64,000 nucleotides of DNA from Scolanthus callimorphus (Eukaryota; Cnidaria; Anthozoa; Actiniaria; Edwardsiidae): assembly GCA_033964015.1 (NCBI GenBank), contig CM066924.1, forward strand, positions 6,926,251 through 6,990,250. Direction: 5' to 3'. Below the pieces are notes generated by a model. The model was not told where the DNA came from. It worked only from the letters and a program-made list of their open reading frames with translations, and ran no database searches. A program made the position numbers and the translations under genes. Below are positions 43,977-54,675 of the stretch, piece after piece; positions within the stretch are counted from its first letter, which is position 1; each line of letters begins with the position of its first letter.

Positions 43977-44108
43977 ACATCAACGAATGTGTAGAAGTTG
44001 CGGGATTTTGTGAGAATGGCCGCTGTACCAATACGATCGGGGGCGCCCGCTGTGAATGTGTGGCTGGATACCGTCTGAACACGGAGGGCAAAATCACCAG
44101 ATGTGTCG
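43977..44108 (+). CDS. Fibrillin exon 31: cbEGF (cbEGF30 position)
   Basis: This 44-codon phase 1-1 exon encodes D-I-N-E-C, six cysteines and C-T-N-T-I-G-G-A-R-C. Ala replaces the aromatic residue two before Cys4, which normally packs against the next module. Acceptor tttcag, donor G|gtaag. Confidence 0.9.
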
Positions 44109-44610
44109 GTAAGTTGCTATGGAAACACCGCTCATTTGATCGTACAATACGCTCTTAAACTAGCACAAAACACACGATTCCGTTAACCTTTTTTGGAACA
44201 CCAATAGGAAAACCCGAAAGCGTAAATACGAGAAAAGGAACAATAACTGTGTAGGAAGTGACTTATTCGAAAAGGAAGTGAAATTTCACTTCCGTAGATA
44301 ATTATCCACAACCGGATATCATCAAAAACGGAGCTCTCGCTCGTTTCTAGTATCTCATTAATTGACAACGTCAAATCAATGAGGATAAATATAAGGAAAG
44401 GAACAATAAAGAATATAGAGGACTGATGTTTAATTCAATTTCCATGTGGGAGCTCCTAAAACATTTTTGTTGTCACGAAAAAAATACCACTGCATGGTCG
44501 AGTGCCCCATCTGCTTTCAAATTCACTCATGATGCACGCGAAAAGTATAAAATGACTCCCCAGTTACGCCCGTTTGTCTTTAACGCTGGTATTTGTTTCT
44601 CTATTTCTAG
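44109..44610. other. Intron without recognised elements
   Basis: No exon or clear repeat. Acceptor tttctag at its end. Confidence 0.4.
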
Positions 44611-44739
44611 ACGTAAACGAGTGCGATGTTTATCCCAACTATTGTCGCTTGGGAGGTCGATGTGTCAACACCCCCGGTAGCTATCGATGCCTGTGCGACC
44701 CTGGATATGAGGCGTTTAACGGCGGCACTGTATGTGTAG
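44611..44739 (+). CDS. Fibrillin exon 32: cbEGF (cbEGF31 position)
   Basis: This 43-codon phase 1-1 exon encodes D-V-N-E-C, six cysteines and [10 protein letters not shown]. Acceptor atttctag, donor G|gtaag. Confidence 0.9.
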
Positions 44740-44755
44740 GTAAGACGCATAAGGT

Positions 44756-44935
44756 TATTTGCTTGTTTGTTTGCTTGCGTGCTTGTTGTTTGTTTGCTTG
44801 CTTGCGTGCTTGTTTGTTTGTTTCCTTGTTTGTTTGTTTGTTTTTTGCTTGTTTGTTTGTTTCCTTGTTTTTTTTTTGCTGGTTTGCTTGTTTGTGTATT
44901 TCGTTGGTTGGTTGGTTGTCCATCTGCTTCTGAAA
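44756..44935. repeat. (tttg/cttg)n simple repeat
   Basis: About 180 bases of 'tgtttgttt', 'gcttgcgtgc' and 'ttccttgttt' words starting 17 bases after the exon 32 donor. It yields artefactual Cys/Leu-rich and Lys/Gln-rich ORFs on the two strands. Confidence 0.9.
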
Positions 44936-44999
44936 GAAACCCTTTTGTGCTGTTGTTGTGTCACAATACGGTAGTGTTGGCAATAGCGCTATTCACGCT

Positions 45000-45470
45000 G
45001 ACGTCATCCATTGTTATGAATGTGCCAACCCAGAGGAGGAAGTACTAGTATCCCTACATGCATTGCGGCTTAGACTCGATCAGATTATATTACCGCGTTT
45101 CACACCATGCTGATCACTCTGTACTAGCAGCCGAGCAGTCAACATGTTCTCGCTAGTCTCGGACAATCAAACTATAAAGTCCGTGAAAAGGCATTTCCTT
45201 TCCTCTATTTAGCTCTTTTGGTTTCGAAATTATGTGTTTCTAAAGATATCCCTGAAGATAGGAAACGCAAACGCAAAACTTTAACACACAAAAAGTCAAC
45301 CCGATAAATCCGAATGACTGAATAAAACAGGGGCAACTAACGACTTTACAATATCTATATTATTGCGGCCTGGCTATACAATCTACGGTTGGCACATTAG
45401 CATTACATTGGCAATGTTGATAAACAGTGAATAGCGCTATAAAGTGTATGAACCTAGTTTCTTGTTCGTG
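45000..45470. other. Intronic stretch without recognised elements
   Basis: Nothing is recognised. It ends in the acceptor gtgccag of exon 33. Confidence 0.4.
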
Positions 45471-45474
45471 CCAG

Positions 45475-45624
45475 ATCTCCGGAAACATTACTGTTTTGAA
45501 AAGTTCACGACCGAGAGCAGCTGTACGGTGCCGCGTATGAAACAGATGACAAAGACGAAGTGCTGCTGTACAAACGGGAAGGGCTGGGGAGACCCCTGTG
45601 AATTATGTCCCACTAATGGGACCC
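45475..45624 (+). CDS. Fibrillin exon 33: TB module (TB6 position)
   Basis: This 50-codon phase 1-1 exon encodes D-L-R-K-H-Y-C-F, S-S-C-T, the triple K-C-C-C-T, G-K-G-W-G-D-P-C-E-L-C-P and N-G-T. Cys8 is in exon 34. Acceptor gtgccag, donor C|gtaag. Confidence 0.92.
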
Positions 45625-45949
45625 GTAAGTATACCGGTTGGATTGTTTCTCGTTGTTCACCTTTGAACAACAGGTGAAGAGGTGTAAAATCATTCACCCG
45701 TGTTTGGCGGCAAGATTGTGCGATGTTTTGCAAAGTTATACCTTTCTTTTAGAAAACATAGCAAAAGAAATTTGTATCAACCCCATTAGTTCTGAATAAA
45801 TGTGCCCAAATGGTGGCTACGTATAATTTGAAGTATTTCTTTTAAGGAAGAGCATATTGTAAACTTAACATACATAACATACCATACACACCAATCCAAC
45901 GTTGTTCATTTTGGAAGTTCGAATTTTTATTGTATTTTTAACTCTTGTA

Positions 45950-46106
45950 TACCCTGCTAGCAGAGCTTTCTTTCTGTCAGTATTTTAGCATTAAACGAAG
46001 ATAGTCGCTTGTAACAAAGAAAACAACGCGCTACCGCCAAACAGCGCAGGCTAACAACAAAACGAGAGAGCGAAATGTCAAGGAATAGCCTCTGTTAGCA
46101 GGGTAA
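45950..46106. repeat. Short inverted repeat
   Basis: 'taccctgctagcagagc' pairs with 'ctctgttagcagggta'. It ends about 28 bases before the exon 34 acceptor. Confidence 0.55.
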
Positions 46107-46134
46107 CTCTTGTATTTCTTGACCTTCTCCACAG

Positions 46135-46200
46135 AGGAATTCAGTATTCTTTGTCCCGGGGGTACTGGTAGAGCGCCCAATGGATCTAACGGCATCCAAG
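46135..46200 (+). CDS. Fibrillin exon 34: TB6 end and linker
   Basis: This 22-codon phase 1-1 exon encodes Q-E-F-S-I-L-C-P-G-G-T-G-R-A-P-N-G-S. It supplies Cys8 of TB6 and a short Gly/Pro linker to cbEGF32. Acceptor ccacag, donor G|gtaat. Confidence 0.88.
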
Positions 46201-46660
46201 GTAATGGAGTATAGACTGGACAACACGAGAATCATGTACGCCATATATTATTAGTTTAAAAAAATGAACTGAGATTATTAAATTGTCGTCTTCAGGAGCC
46301 ATAGCTGTCCTGCTTGCACGAAAACCGGCCTTCAACGTTTGTTCTGTGTTGTTATATTTTATTATCTAGTTTATTATTTTGTGTTTGTTTGTTTCCCTTT
46401 GGTGAGGCATTGATGTATTCTTCTATAACCCACCAGAACAAAACTATTTTGCTTCCGCTGAGCTTAGCAACTTGGCTTGATCTTTTTTTAACTACCTCCA
46501 AGGGCTTGAGCTCTTTTAAATTCTTGTTTTCTTCTTCTCTATACTTTATGTAAAATGCTTCAAAAATAGACTGCTGAATAAATTTTTCCTCATACCTATT
46601 CACATCTGTAAACCCACGTCCCTACAATCTTCCAGTTTATTTGATTGTTCTTTATTTCAG

Positions 46661-46786
46661 ACGTGAATGAATGTGACTTGATGCCCGACCTCTGTAAGAA
46701 TGGCATGTGTGTCAACAGCGACGGTAGCTTCCGCTGCAAGTGTAATATGGGATATAAACCGGACTCTACTGGACATCATTGTATAG
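46661..46786 (+). CDS. Fibrillin exon 35: cbEGF (cbEGF32 position)
   Basis: This 42-codon phase 1-1 exon encodes D-V-N-E-C, six cysteines and [10 protein letters not shown]. Acceptor tttcag, donor G|gtact. Confidence 0.9.
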
Positions 46787-46811
46787 GTACTCTTTTATGT
46801 GAATATTCATG

Positions 46812-47103
46812 TTTAGTATGAACCAACTAATGGTCTATTACAAATCCTGCATTCTGATTGGCTGAGCTACTAATGGTCTATTAGTGATAGACCGTGCCTG
46901 GCAAAACCACCACCTTTCTTTGCAAGAAAATTTGTTCAACATAAAATAATGAAATTCATTACCAAAACCGACCAACTAGTTGGTTTATACTAAAACAATT
47001 AGACCTCTCGTCCTCATGTGCTATGATATCAATAGACCATTCGGCCTTCGGCCTCATGGTCTATTCATCATAGCACATTCGACCTTGAGGTCTAATTGTT
47101 AAA
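46812..47103 (-). mobile_element. MITE family A, full copy (orientation 2)
   Basis: Inverted relative to 9142-9434 and nearly identical over the whole 292 bases ('gcattctgattggctgagc', 'accaactagttggtttatac', 'cggccttcggcctcatgg'). Confidence 0.8.
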
Positions 47104-47282
47104 TAGAGGTTCCAGTATAAAAGGAGCGACTCAACCCCCACATTGATGACGCCAGTTGTCACTCAGTTGTCATAGGATAGACATCTATGTGGCGTGAAAT
47201 TCAAAATTTGTAGAGGTCTACACAATTTCGGCGGCAAATTACTATGACCCTATAAGTGATCCCATGGGAACTTTACCTCAGG

Positions 47283-47510
47283 TGCACCAGACTTGCTCCT
47301 CAAAAAATCAGTTCCTCAAAAACATGTTCCTCAAAAATCCTGTTCCTCAAAAACCAGTTCCTCAATACTCTGTTCCTGAAAAAACATGTTCCTGAAAAAA
47401 CCTGTTCCTCAGAAAACATGTTCCTGAAAATATCTGTTCCTCAAAGACCTGTTCCTCAAAAAAAAACCTGTTCCTCCAAAAAACTGCTCCTCAAAAAACC
47501 TGTTCCTCTT
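47283..47510. repeat. 'ctgttcctcaaaaaac' tandem repeat
   Basis: About 14 imperfect copies of a 15-18 base unit built on 'tgttcctcaaaa' or 'tgttcctgaaaa'. Confidence 0.85.
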
Positions 47511-47889
47511 CACTTTCGCTGCTGGCTAGCAAAAAGGCCAGAAAGCCTCTCATGCTGGTAACTTTTCTCCTTTGCTGAAAAAAAATCAGACCCCCTAAAT
47601 GAATGAATGGATAGTTTATTACCCACTTTTGCAGTTGAATTACTGAATTACAGTTGTGGTCAAAGAATAAATTTACACGATGAGTCACAAATTCCTGGAA
47701 GCGCTTAGTATTAGGCACCTGTCTTGACACCTCCCGATCGGAGGCCATAACCATGATTTACAATCTCAGTTCTTTCTACAATAGCACAAAGTGGCTCGAC
47801 TTGATTAGCTTTGACTTTCTCTATGATTCTAAAAAAGGTCAGGTCCCTACAAGACAGAAAAACGAGTTTTCGCTTGCAAGCTTTTTTCG

Positions 47890-48084
47890 CGGCGACCGCG
47901 TGTAACTGAGATAGCTGTATTAAATATCTAAAAGCAAAGTTTCAGATTGATTTACCAAATTCAATCATCCAAATCCAATTCAAATTGCTCTATATTCTCT
48001 AAATCAGCCGATGGAAATGGATGCTTTCTCCGACTTGGTATGCTGCTATGCTGTCAAAATGGCGGCTGACACAGGCTCTTTAAG
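47890..48084. repeat. MITE family C, third copy (5' end diverged)
   Basis: It shares 'ctaaatcagccgatgg', 'gctatgctgtcaaaatggcg' and 'ggctgacacaggctctttaa' with the copies at 22762 and 38650. Confidence 0.6.
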
Positions 48085-48187
48085 TCCTGGCTCACGTTTG
48101 ATGACACTGCCCATCAACTGTAGATCATTGACGGGAAACTGAAGACTTTCCCCGCTACTTGGCAAACCTCTCAAAATTATTTTTCAG

Positions 48188-48313
48188 ATAAGGATGAGTG
48201 CGTGGAGACGCCTGGCGTTTGTGGGAAAGGCAACTGTACAAACACCGTGGGCTCATATCGGTGCGTGTGCGAGAATGGGTATGCCCCGACAAGAGACTCG
48301 CCAAGCTGCTCAG
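48188..48313 (+). CDS. Fibrillin exon 36: cbEGF (cbEGF33 position)
   Basis: This 42-codon phase 1-1 exon encodes D-K-D-E-C, six cysteines and C-T-N-T-V-G-S-Y-R-C. Acceptor ttttcag, donor G|gtaga. Confidence 0.9.
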
Positions 48314-49078
48314 GTAGATAAAATCATCGAGGTCCTTCAAAATTTAGTTCAATATGTCACGTAGTGACCTCTAAGGATCAAATCTATCCAGAAAGCAAGT
48401 AAATTTAGAAGAATGTGGAAAAAAATTGACAGAGAAATTTAATGTCCACTTTTTTTCGAATAGCTTAGGAAGACAGATATCATTGATAACATCAAAATGT
48501 AGTGTGGTTTTAGCCTACAATCAAGACGAATATTCAGTGCAAAGGAAAACGGAGATAAGATGGAACACTTTAACTACATTTCGACTTACTAGTGTGCTCC
48601 ATGCAAATTCCTTTATTCCTTTGCTGAAGTGTTCAGTGTGATAACGGGCTTATTGGGTTTGCCCTTCATTCCATTTTATCTAAAAAATATCAGCGGGACC
48701 TGGTTTTTGCATCTATCGATTGTGTGCAAAAGTCATTGTCTCGCTCTGGGGATTTCTAACCCTGGTTTGATTGTTTGTTTTTTTCTGTTCCGCCTGACAA
48801 AGCATCAGGGACAATGAAGTCCTTACCCTGTTTCGCCACTGTGTTATTGTCGCGACAGAAAGCCATGCGACTGCAGTAGGCGAAACAGACGAGAATATGA
48901 TTTGCTTAGATGGTTTTACTGGCGGAACAGAAACGCCAAATCCCAAACCAAAGCGACGCTTAGAAAGTACGCAGCGAGAAACATCGGAAACAATGTTGGA
49001 TTTAGCTTAAAAATCGAATAAAACAAAAACATGGAAAAAGAGATTTTACCTGGATGCTAATACCTTCATTGTTGTTAG
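48314..49078. other. Intron without recognised elements
   Basis: Loose inverted words around 48800-48950 (ccctgtttcgcc / ggcgaaacag). No exon is seen. Confidence 0.4.
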
Positions 49079-49201
49079 ATGTCAACGAGTGTCGTTTTAA
49101 AGCCCGGATGTGTGCCTATCGTTGTCTCAACACACCTGGTAGCTACAGATGCGCATGCCCAAAAGGATTCCAGCTGGCCAGCAATGGGAGGCACTGTATA
49201 G
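49079..49201 (+). CDS. Fibrillin exon 37: cbEGF (cbEGF34 position)
   Basis: This 41-codon phase 1-1 exon encodes D-V-N-E-C, C-A-Y-R-C with only three residues between Cys2 and Cys3, and [10 protein letters not shown]. Six cysteines. Acceptor gttgttag, donor G|gtgag. Confidence 0.9.
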   Translation: MSTSVVLKPGCVPIVVSTHLVATDAHAQKDSSWPAMGGTV

Positions 49202-49374
49202 GTGAGAACAGAACGTGTCCAACCCAATGGACAGGAAACTCATCTTGAAGGAACGAAGGGAATCACAGTTTTTCTTACCGATACGCCTTTTTTTCTGTGT
49301 GCCACTTCACCCGACAACAACTATAAGACTATATCTTTCCTCTGACACGTCCTCACAGTTTCAGATGACAACTC

Positions 49375-50470
49375 ATTTCTGTCATGGTCTAACATTTTTC
49401 TCTTGACAAGTATACGTCTGCCAAGGTCTGACACTTTGTCACGACAGCCTCTTCTGTCACGGCCTAACATTATCTGGTGGGACAATTAATTCTGTCATGG
49501 TTTAGCATTTTTATCTTGACTAGTATATGATTGCCAAGGTTTGACACTTTGTCACGACAGCCTCTTCTGTCACGGTCTAACATTATCTGGTCACAAGTGC
49601 CCACGTCTGCCACTTTATTGGGACAATTACTTCTGTCATGGTTTAGCATTTTTATCTTGACTAGTATACGATTGCCAAGGTCTGACACTTTGTCACGACA
49701 ACCACGCATCTGTCACGGTCTAAGATTTTCTCTTGGCGTGTAAAATTAAACACCATACGTCTGTATCTGTCACGGTCTAAGATCTTCTCTTGTCGTGTAA
49801 AATTAAACACCGTACGTCTGTATCTGTCACGGTCTAATATTTTCTCTTGGCGTGTAAAATTAAGACATATTTTTTTAGAACTTCGAGCAATTTTGTCAGA
49901 AAGCGACAAAAAATCTTGTTGCTCGAAATTAAAAAAGTTGTTGCTTTGAATTTAGTCTCATTTCAAAGGTTTTCATGGTAGTGTTCGTGTATTATCCCGC
50001 CGGAAAAAAAAATTCCAGAGGAAGCTGAGAAAATAAATTTTAGTTTTTATAGATAGGCATATTTTCGCACCTAAAATGGTGATGTAAATCACAGCCTATA
50101 TAGATTCTATAGAATTTTTCCATCTTTGAACGCTTATTTCTGTGGCGGCGCGAACCCAGTCCTCTGCCTTTTGTGATATTTCGAAATGTGGACCACAAAT
50201 CTACAAATTAGGATAGAAATGATTGAGTAACAGTATTTTTCGCCAAACGTTGCTCGAAGTTGTAAAATAACCTGTCTTAAACACCATACGTCTGCAAAGG
50301 TCTGACAATTTCTTACGACAAGCACGTATCTGTCACGGTCTAAGCTTTACCCTTGACATGTAAAACACGTCTGCTAGGGCTTAACATGCCACGACAACCT
50401 CACCTCTGTCACGGTCTAACAATTTGGCAATAAAACACCAAACGTCTACCAAGGGGTGACACTAAGTCAC
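49375..50470. repeat. Imperfect tandem repeats of 'ctgtcacggtctaacat' type
   Basis: Units with 'tctgtcacggtctaa', 'gccaaggtctgacactttgt' and 'cacgacagcctc' recur at 49380-49870 and again at 50280-50470, with at least two period lengths (for example the 'taaaattaaacaccatacgt' units near 49740-49860). Confidence 0.75.
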
Positions 50471-50566
50471 AAGAAATAAACCGCATCATAACCATCCTGT
50501 GGCATTTTCCTCCAGGACAATATATCCTTCTATGGGCAGGGTTATCGAAACATCTAAAACAGCTGG

Positions 50567-52130
50567 ATGTTATAGACTATCAGAAAATATCAGAAAATTG
50601 CAATATTTAAGGCGCATGAGGCATTTTTTAGTAAAAGCTGGCAACAAGAGTTTTCTTATGTAATTTTTCACGCTGAATCCGAATTTTCTTGTTGCCATCC
50701 CTGATTTTGCATTTTAATGGGTGAAAATGACGTCATCATGATTGACAACTGTTCGCGAACCCCTTAAAATAGTATTTTTCGCTATATTTCAAATTCGAAC
50801 GAACATTTAACTTGAACAGGATAGTTCAGAATGTTCTATACGAAAAATTGTCGTATTATTCGGAGATGGCCGCCATATCGTCAAATTTGATTTTTAGAAA
50901 CTATCACTCTGGTAGTCAAAAAAGACATGGAAATAAATACCTGACAATGAATTCAAGGTATCACAATATGAAATGCAGTGCTGCTGGTCGAATGAAGCCA
51001 TATTGAATATATAAAAGGCAAATCAATATGAAAAGGTGAATCAGATTCACCGCCGCTTGATTTTATGATCTAAACGATATCCCCAGTTTACGATGATCAT
51101 CCTTGGTCCGGCAACAAACTGTGCCTTTGAAGTCCTTATATCAAAAGTTCGTTCACAACGATCATGCAATCTGCTGCCCCCGTGGCATAATCGAAAAATA
51201 GCGGAAACCTTAGGACCAGCAGAAAACCTCAAAAGGAAACCCCAGACAAGAAAGGGGTTGGAATAGGAAAGGGCTTTCAAGCATAGAGAGGAAAGCTACT
51301 CCGAGGACAAATTAAAGTCTTACATTCGCTACTTTTGCTTATAAGTTCAAAGTTGCTACGACCAGGCTATAAAAAAAATCGGAAAAGGCTGGAGCAACGC
51401 CTAAATTGCCATAGAATGATTTCCCCCTTTATCCCGGCGTTTTTCTTATCATTGTTATTCCTGTGTGTGTAAGAGGAATATTCTGCATGCATTTAAAACA
51501 ATAGTCGTAGATGTAGTTGACTCAGTGATAGGCTTTTAAATCAATAGTCAAAGTGAGACATTTTACAGTAGGGACGACTAAGTTGCTATAATTTTGTGGA
51601 TTGCGCTTCCTACCTAAATTCACTAACAACAATCATATATTTGCCTATATATTATTGTCTTTCCACCATAATCGTCAGTTGCTACTTTTTATGTATTGCA
51701 AAATCGTTTAAGTTTTGTTTTTTAGTTTTTTTTGAAGTTTAGCCTTTGAACGTGATGGCCTGAAACAATCAACAGATATCCAAAATGGCGGCACGGCGGC
51801 CATCTTAGATCCGCCATTTTGGATGACGTTCTACGCCCATCAATCACCCTATCCCATAATATAGATACATTTTTTTGAATATCACATTGTCACTTATACA
51901 TTTGAATTTCACTGGCCGTTAAAATTTGAAAAGAAAAATCGGCGAAAAATTCATTGTAGAGGTTTGTGTGACAGCTGTCAATCATGACGTCATTTCACCT
52001 CTTAAAATGCAAAATCTGCGTTGGCAACAAAAAAATTCGGATTCAGCGTAAAATTTCGCATAAGATGGCACTTGTTGCCAGCTTTTACTAAAAAATGCCT
52101 CACGAAGTACGATTTTCCGAAAATTCGTCT
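50567..52130. mobile_element. About 1.6-kb non-autonomous element with long inverted ends
   Basis: The left end ('gaggcattttttagtaaaag', 'aattttcttgttgcca', 'atgacgtcatcatgattgac') is inverted at the right end ('gtcaatcatgacgtcat', 'ttggcaacaaaaaaattcgg', 'cttttactaaaaaatgcctc'). The arms are about 170 bases. No transposase is recognised inside. Confidence 0.7.
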
Positions 52131-52191
52131 AGTCTATTATTCAAACTTGATATTGTGTATAGTAACTAAACCGGTTGTACATTTTATCTAG

Positions 52192-52308
52192 ATATAAATG
52201 AGTGTAAACAGACCCCAGAAGTATGCCGATACCGGTGCAAGAACTTTGTTGGTGGCCACAGGTGTCTCTGCCCGCCAGGTCACCGTGGCGACGGAAGAAC
52301 CTGCAATG
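52192..52308 (+). CDS. Fibrillin exon 38: cbEGF with RGD (cbEGF35 position)
   Basis: This 39-codon phase 1-1 exon encodes D-I-N-E-C, C-R-Y-R-C, C-K-N-F-V-G-G-H-R-C and P-P-G-H-R-G-D-G-R-T-C. The RGD tripeptide lies in the Cys5-Cys6 hairpin of a GDG-type short module and could be integrin-accessible. It is the only RGD I see in the 46 exons. Acceptor atctag, donor G|gtaag. Confidence 0.9.
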
Positions 52309-52637
52309 GTAAGACTTGCCTAACAGTAATGCAGGTATTCTGTCGTTTGTGCGACGTCCGCAAAACCATACCATTCAAGTATTAAGCTACAGAACTCTCA
52401 GACATCAGACTTCTAAAAGCCAAGTTTTTGTTAAGAACAAGAAACAAGACTTTAAGTTAAAAAAACGTTGTCAATTCCCCTTGGCTTGGGTGTAATGTTT
52501 TCCCATTTCCGATAACGTGGCATTCCCATGAGTATTCTTTCTTTCTTTCTGCTACGCACCGAAGGATGTATGAATATGGAAGCAACCCAAACAAAGAAAG
52601 ATTATTCAAATCGCATGTGATCTGAAATGGGAAACAT

Positions 52638-52906
52638 TAAGCTAAGGCTAAACGAGGACACATGTAGCGCGCAACGTTTATGTCCTGCATGTTTCCCCAA
52701 GTGGCTAAACTATGAAACATCGCACGCGTGTGTCTCGGAGACAAAGTGTTTCCTGTCTTGCAAGGAAACACTTCTTTGTGTCCCGGCTACAAAATTTGTC
52801 GCGCGCAACAATGTTTCTTCCCTGGCTAAACTAGGAAACATAGAGGAAACCTGTGTCCGGCTACAATGTTGCGCGCTACATGTGTCCTAGCTTAGCCAGG
52901 GCTTTA
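52638..52906. mobile_element. MITE family E, copy 2
   Basis: Nearly identical to 34108-34377: 'gaggacacatgtagcgcgca' and 'tgcgcgctacatgtgtccta' at the two ends. Confidence 0.8.
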
Positions 52907-53121
52907 CTCCCAAGCAGAGGAGGTCTATAGTTTGAGTCAGTACGTAGTTTGGTCAATACTAGGTAATATTTCTTGATTTGTTTGTTACACACTCTGTTAA
53001 TATATTGCATGCTCATCTAGACCCGCTTGGTTGTCGATTATGCATTTGGACACCCAAGCTTACTAACTTCCTTAGACAAACCTTTTTGTTCGATATTCGA
53101 GCGAGTTCACACTACTATTAG

Positions 53122-53316
<195 letters not shown>

Positions 53317-53321
53317 TGAGT

Positions 53322-53717
53322 TATCCATAGAGTCCTAAAGTGATGACGTCACAAAAAACAAATTTTCGATTTAGCAATATTTGATTTCGAAAGACCATAT
53401 CGAATGAAAAGTACACACCAAAAATGAGACAAATCGGTTGCAACGCGACCGAGATATGGTCCACTGAATACATAATTTTTTTAACAAATCACTGTATTTT
53501 AGACTGCGTTCAAAACTTTATGAACGCAACCAAAAATACAGTGATTTCTTAAAGAAAATTATGTATTCTGGGGGCCATATCTCGGTCTCGTTGCAACCGA
53601 TTCGCCTCATTTTTGGTGTGTAGCATTCATTTATTAAGCCCTTTCCAAATCCAAAGACAAATATTGCTAAATCGAAAATTTGTCTTTTGTGACGTCATCA
53701 CTTGAGTGCTCTATAGC
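53322..53717. mobile_element. MITE with 'gatgacgtcacaaaa' ends
   Basis: Left 'tagagtcctaaagtgatgac' and right 'gtcatcacttgagtgctcta' are inverted, continuing through 'gtcacaaaaaacaaattttc' and its inverse. Inner arms 'aaatacagtgatttcttaa' also pair. It ends a few bases before the 78-bp array. Confidence 0.8.
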
Positions 53718-53722
53718 TGTTG

Positions 53723-54121
53723 CAGAACGACAGGCCTGTGTTTCGCTGCCGTTACTAACAACCTTTGTCCTTATGTCACGCTCCTCTTTTATGTTCCAGA
53801 CACTCGTAAAGGCCTGTTTCGCTGCCGTTACTAACAATCTTTGTCCTTATGTCACGCTCTTCTTTTATGTTCCAGACACTCGTAAAGGCCTGTGTTTCGC
53901 TACCGTTACTAACAACCTTTGTCCTTATGTCACGCTCCTATTTTCATTTTCCAGACACTCGTAAAGGCCTGTGTTTCGCTGCCGTTACTAACAACCTTTG
54001 TCCTTATGTCACGCTCTTGTTTCATGTTCCAGACACTCGTAAAGGCCTGTGTTTCGCTACCGTTACTAACAACCTTTGCCCTTATGTCACGCTCCTGTTT
54101 TATGTTCCAGACACTCGTAAG
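53723..54121 (+). repeat. 78-bp tandem repeat carrying the exon 40 3' splice site and first codons
   Basis: Exon-like starts 'acactcgtaaaggcctgtg' occur at 53800, 53876, 53955, 54033 and 54111, plus a partial first copy near 53723. Spacing is 76-79 bases, three of four intervals differing by indels. Each unit holds exon start, a perfect TACTAAC word, a pyrimidine tract and ttccag. Because 78 is a multiple of three, the last units read through in frame as D-T-R-K-G-L-C-F-A with T-N-N-L-C-P-Y-V-T-L. Confidence 0.95.
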
Positions 54122-54262
54122 GCCTGTGTTTCGCTACCGTTACTAACAACCTTTGTGAGGCGGTTACTAAGCAGATGATGCAAGTCAGCAAAATTGATTG
54201 CTGCTGTACGGCCGGGAAGGCCTGGGGCATAGGATGCGAGCTTTGTCCTGCAAGAGAGACAG
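54111..54262 (+). CDS. Fibrillin exon 40: TB module (TB7 position), frame problem at its start
   Basis: The TB frame is clear: L-C-F-A-T-V-T-N-N-L-C-E, the triple D-C-C-C-T, G-K-A-W-G-I-G-C-E-L-C-P. From the canonical acceptor (ttccag, end 54110) the exon is 152 bases, not a multiple of three, because it reads 'cgtaagg' where the upstream copies read 'cgtaaagg'. The AG of 'cgtaag' at 54120-54121 could serve instead, giving a 141-base phase 1-1 exon beginning G|GC-CTG-TGT (Gly-Leu-Cys). Donor G|gtgaa; Cys8 is in exon 41. Confidence 0.8.
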
Positions 54263-54344
54263 GTGAACATTTTTTTTCCACTTCGATATGAAAAACTTAA
54301 ATTGTTTCGCAAGAAGAAAAAGGCGGTTTAGCACTGTCGGATTC

Positions 54345-54487
54345 GCCTTTGTCACACGGCAGCCATCTTGGATTTTTTCTTACAGAAATGACTATGCGTG
54401 GGTGAGCTTACACGCTTGGCCTCGCTTTCATGCCAGCTTCGCTGTATTAGAAAATCCAAGATGGCTGCCGTGTGACAAAGGCGAATT
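54345..54487. repeat. Palindrome
   Basis: 'cgcctttgtcacacggcagc' is inverted as 'gctgccgtgtgacaaaggcg', continuing through 'catcttggattttt' and its partner. It lies about 80 bases after the exon 40 donor. Confidence 0.8.
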
Positions 54488-54547
54488 GTTTGCGAGGTTA
54501 CGAGTCGGGGGAGCTCTGGGTTCGAGAATGATTTTTGGCTTTTGTTG

Positions 54548-54675
54548 TGGTATAAAACAAATGTCCTCTGATTTTCCGTGCTATATCCTCTTTTATACCA
54601 CAAAATGACGTAATAAAGTGGCCAATAATGGTATGTAAGAGGACATACCACGGAAAATCAGAGGCCATTTGTTAA
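54548..54675. repeat. Palindrome, family F copy
   Basis: 'aacaaatgtcctctgatttt' pairs with 'aaaatcagaggccatttgtt', with 'atgacgtaataaagtgg' in the middle as in 43357-43519. Confidence 0.7.

Noticed and set aside
44681..45048. Cys-rich (+) and Lys/Gln/Asn-rich (-) ORFs
   Set aside because: They are translations of a (tttg/cttg)n simple repeat beside exon 32.
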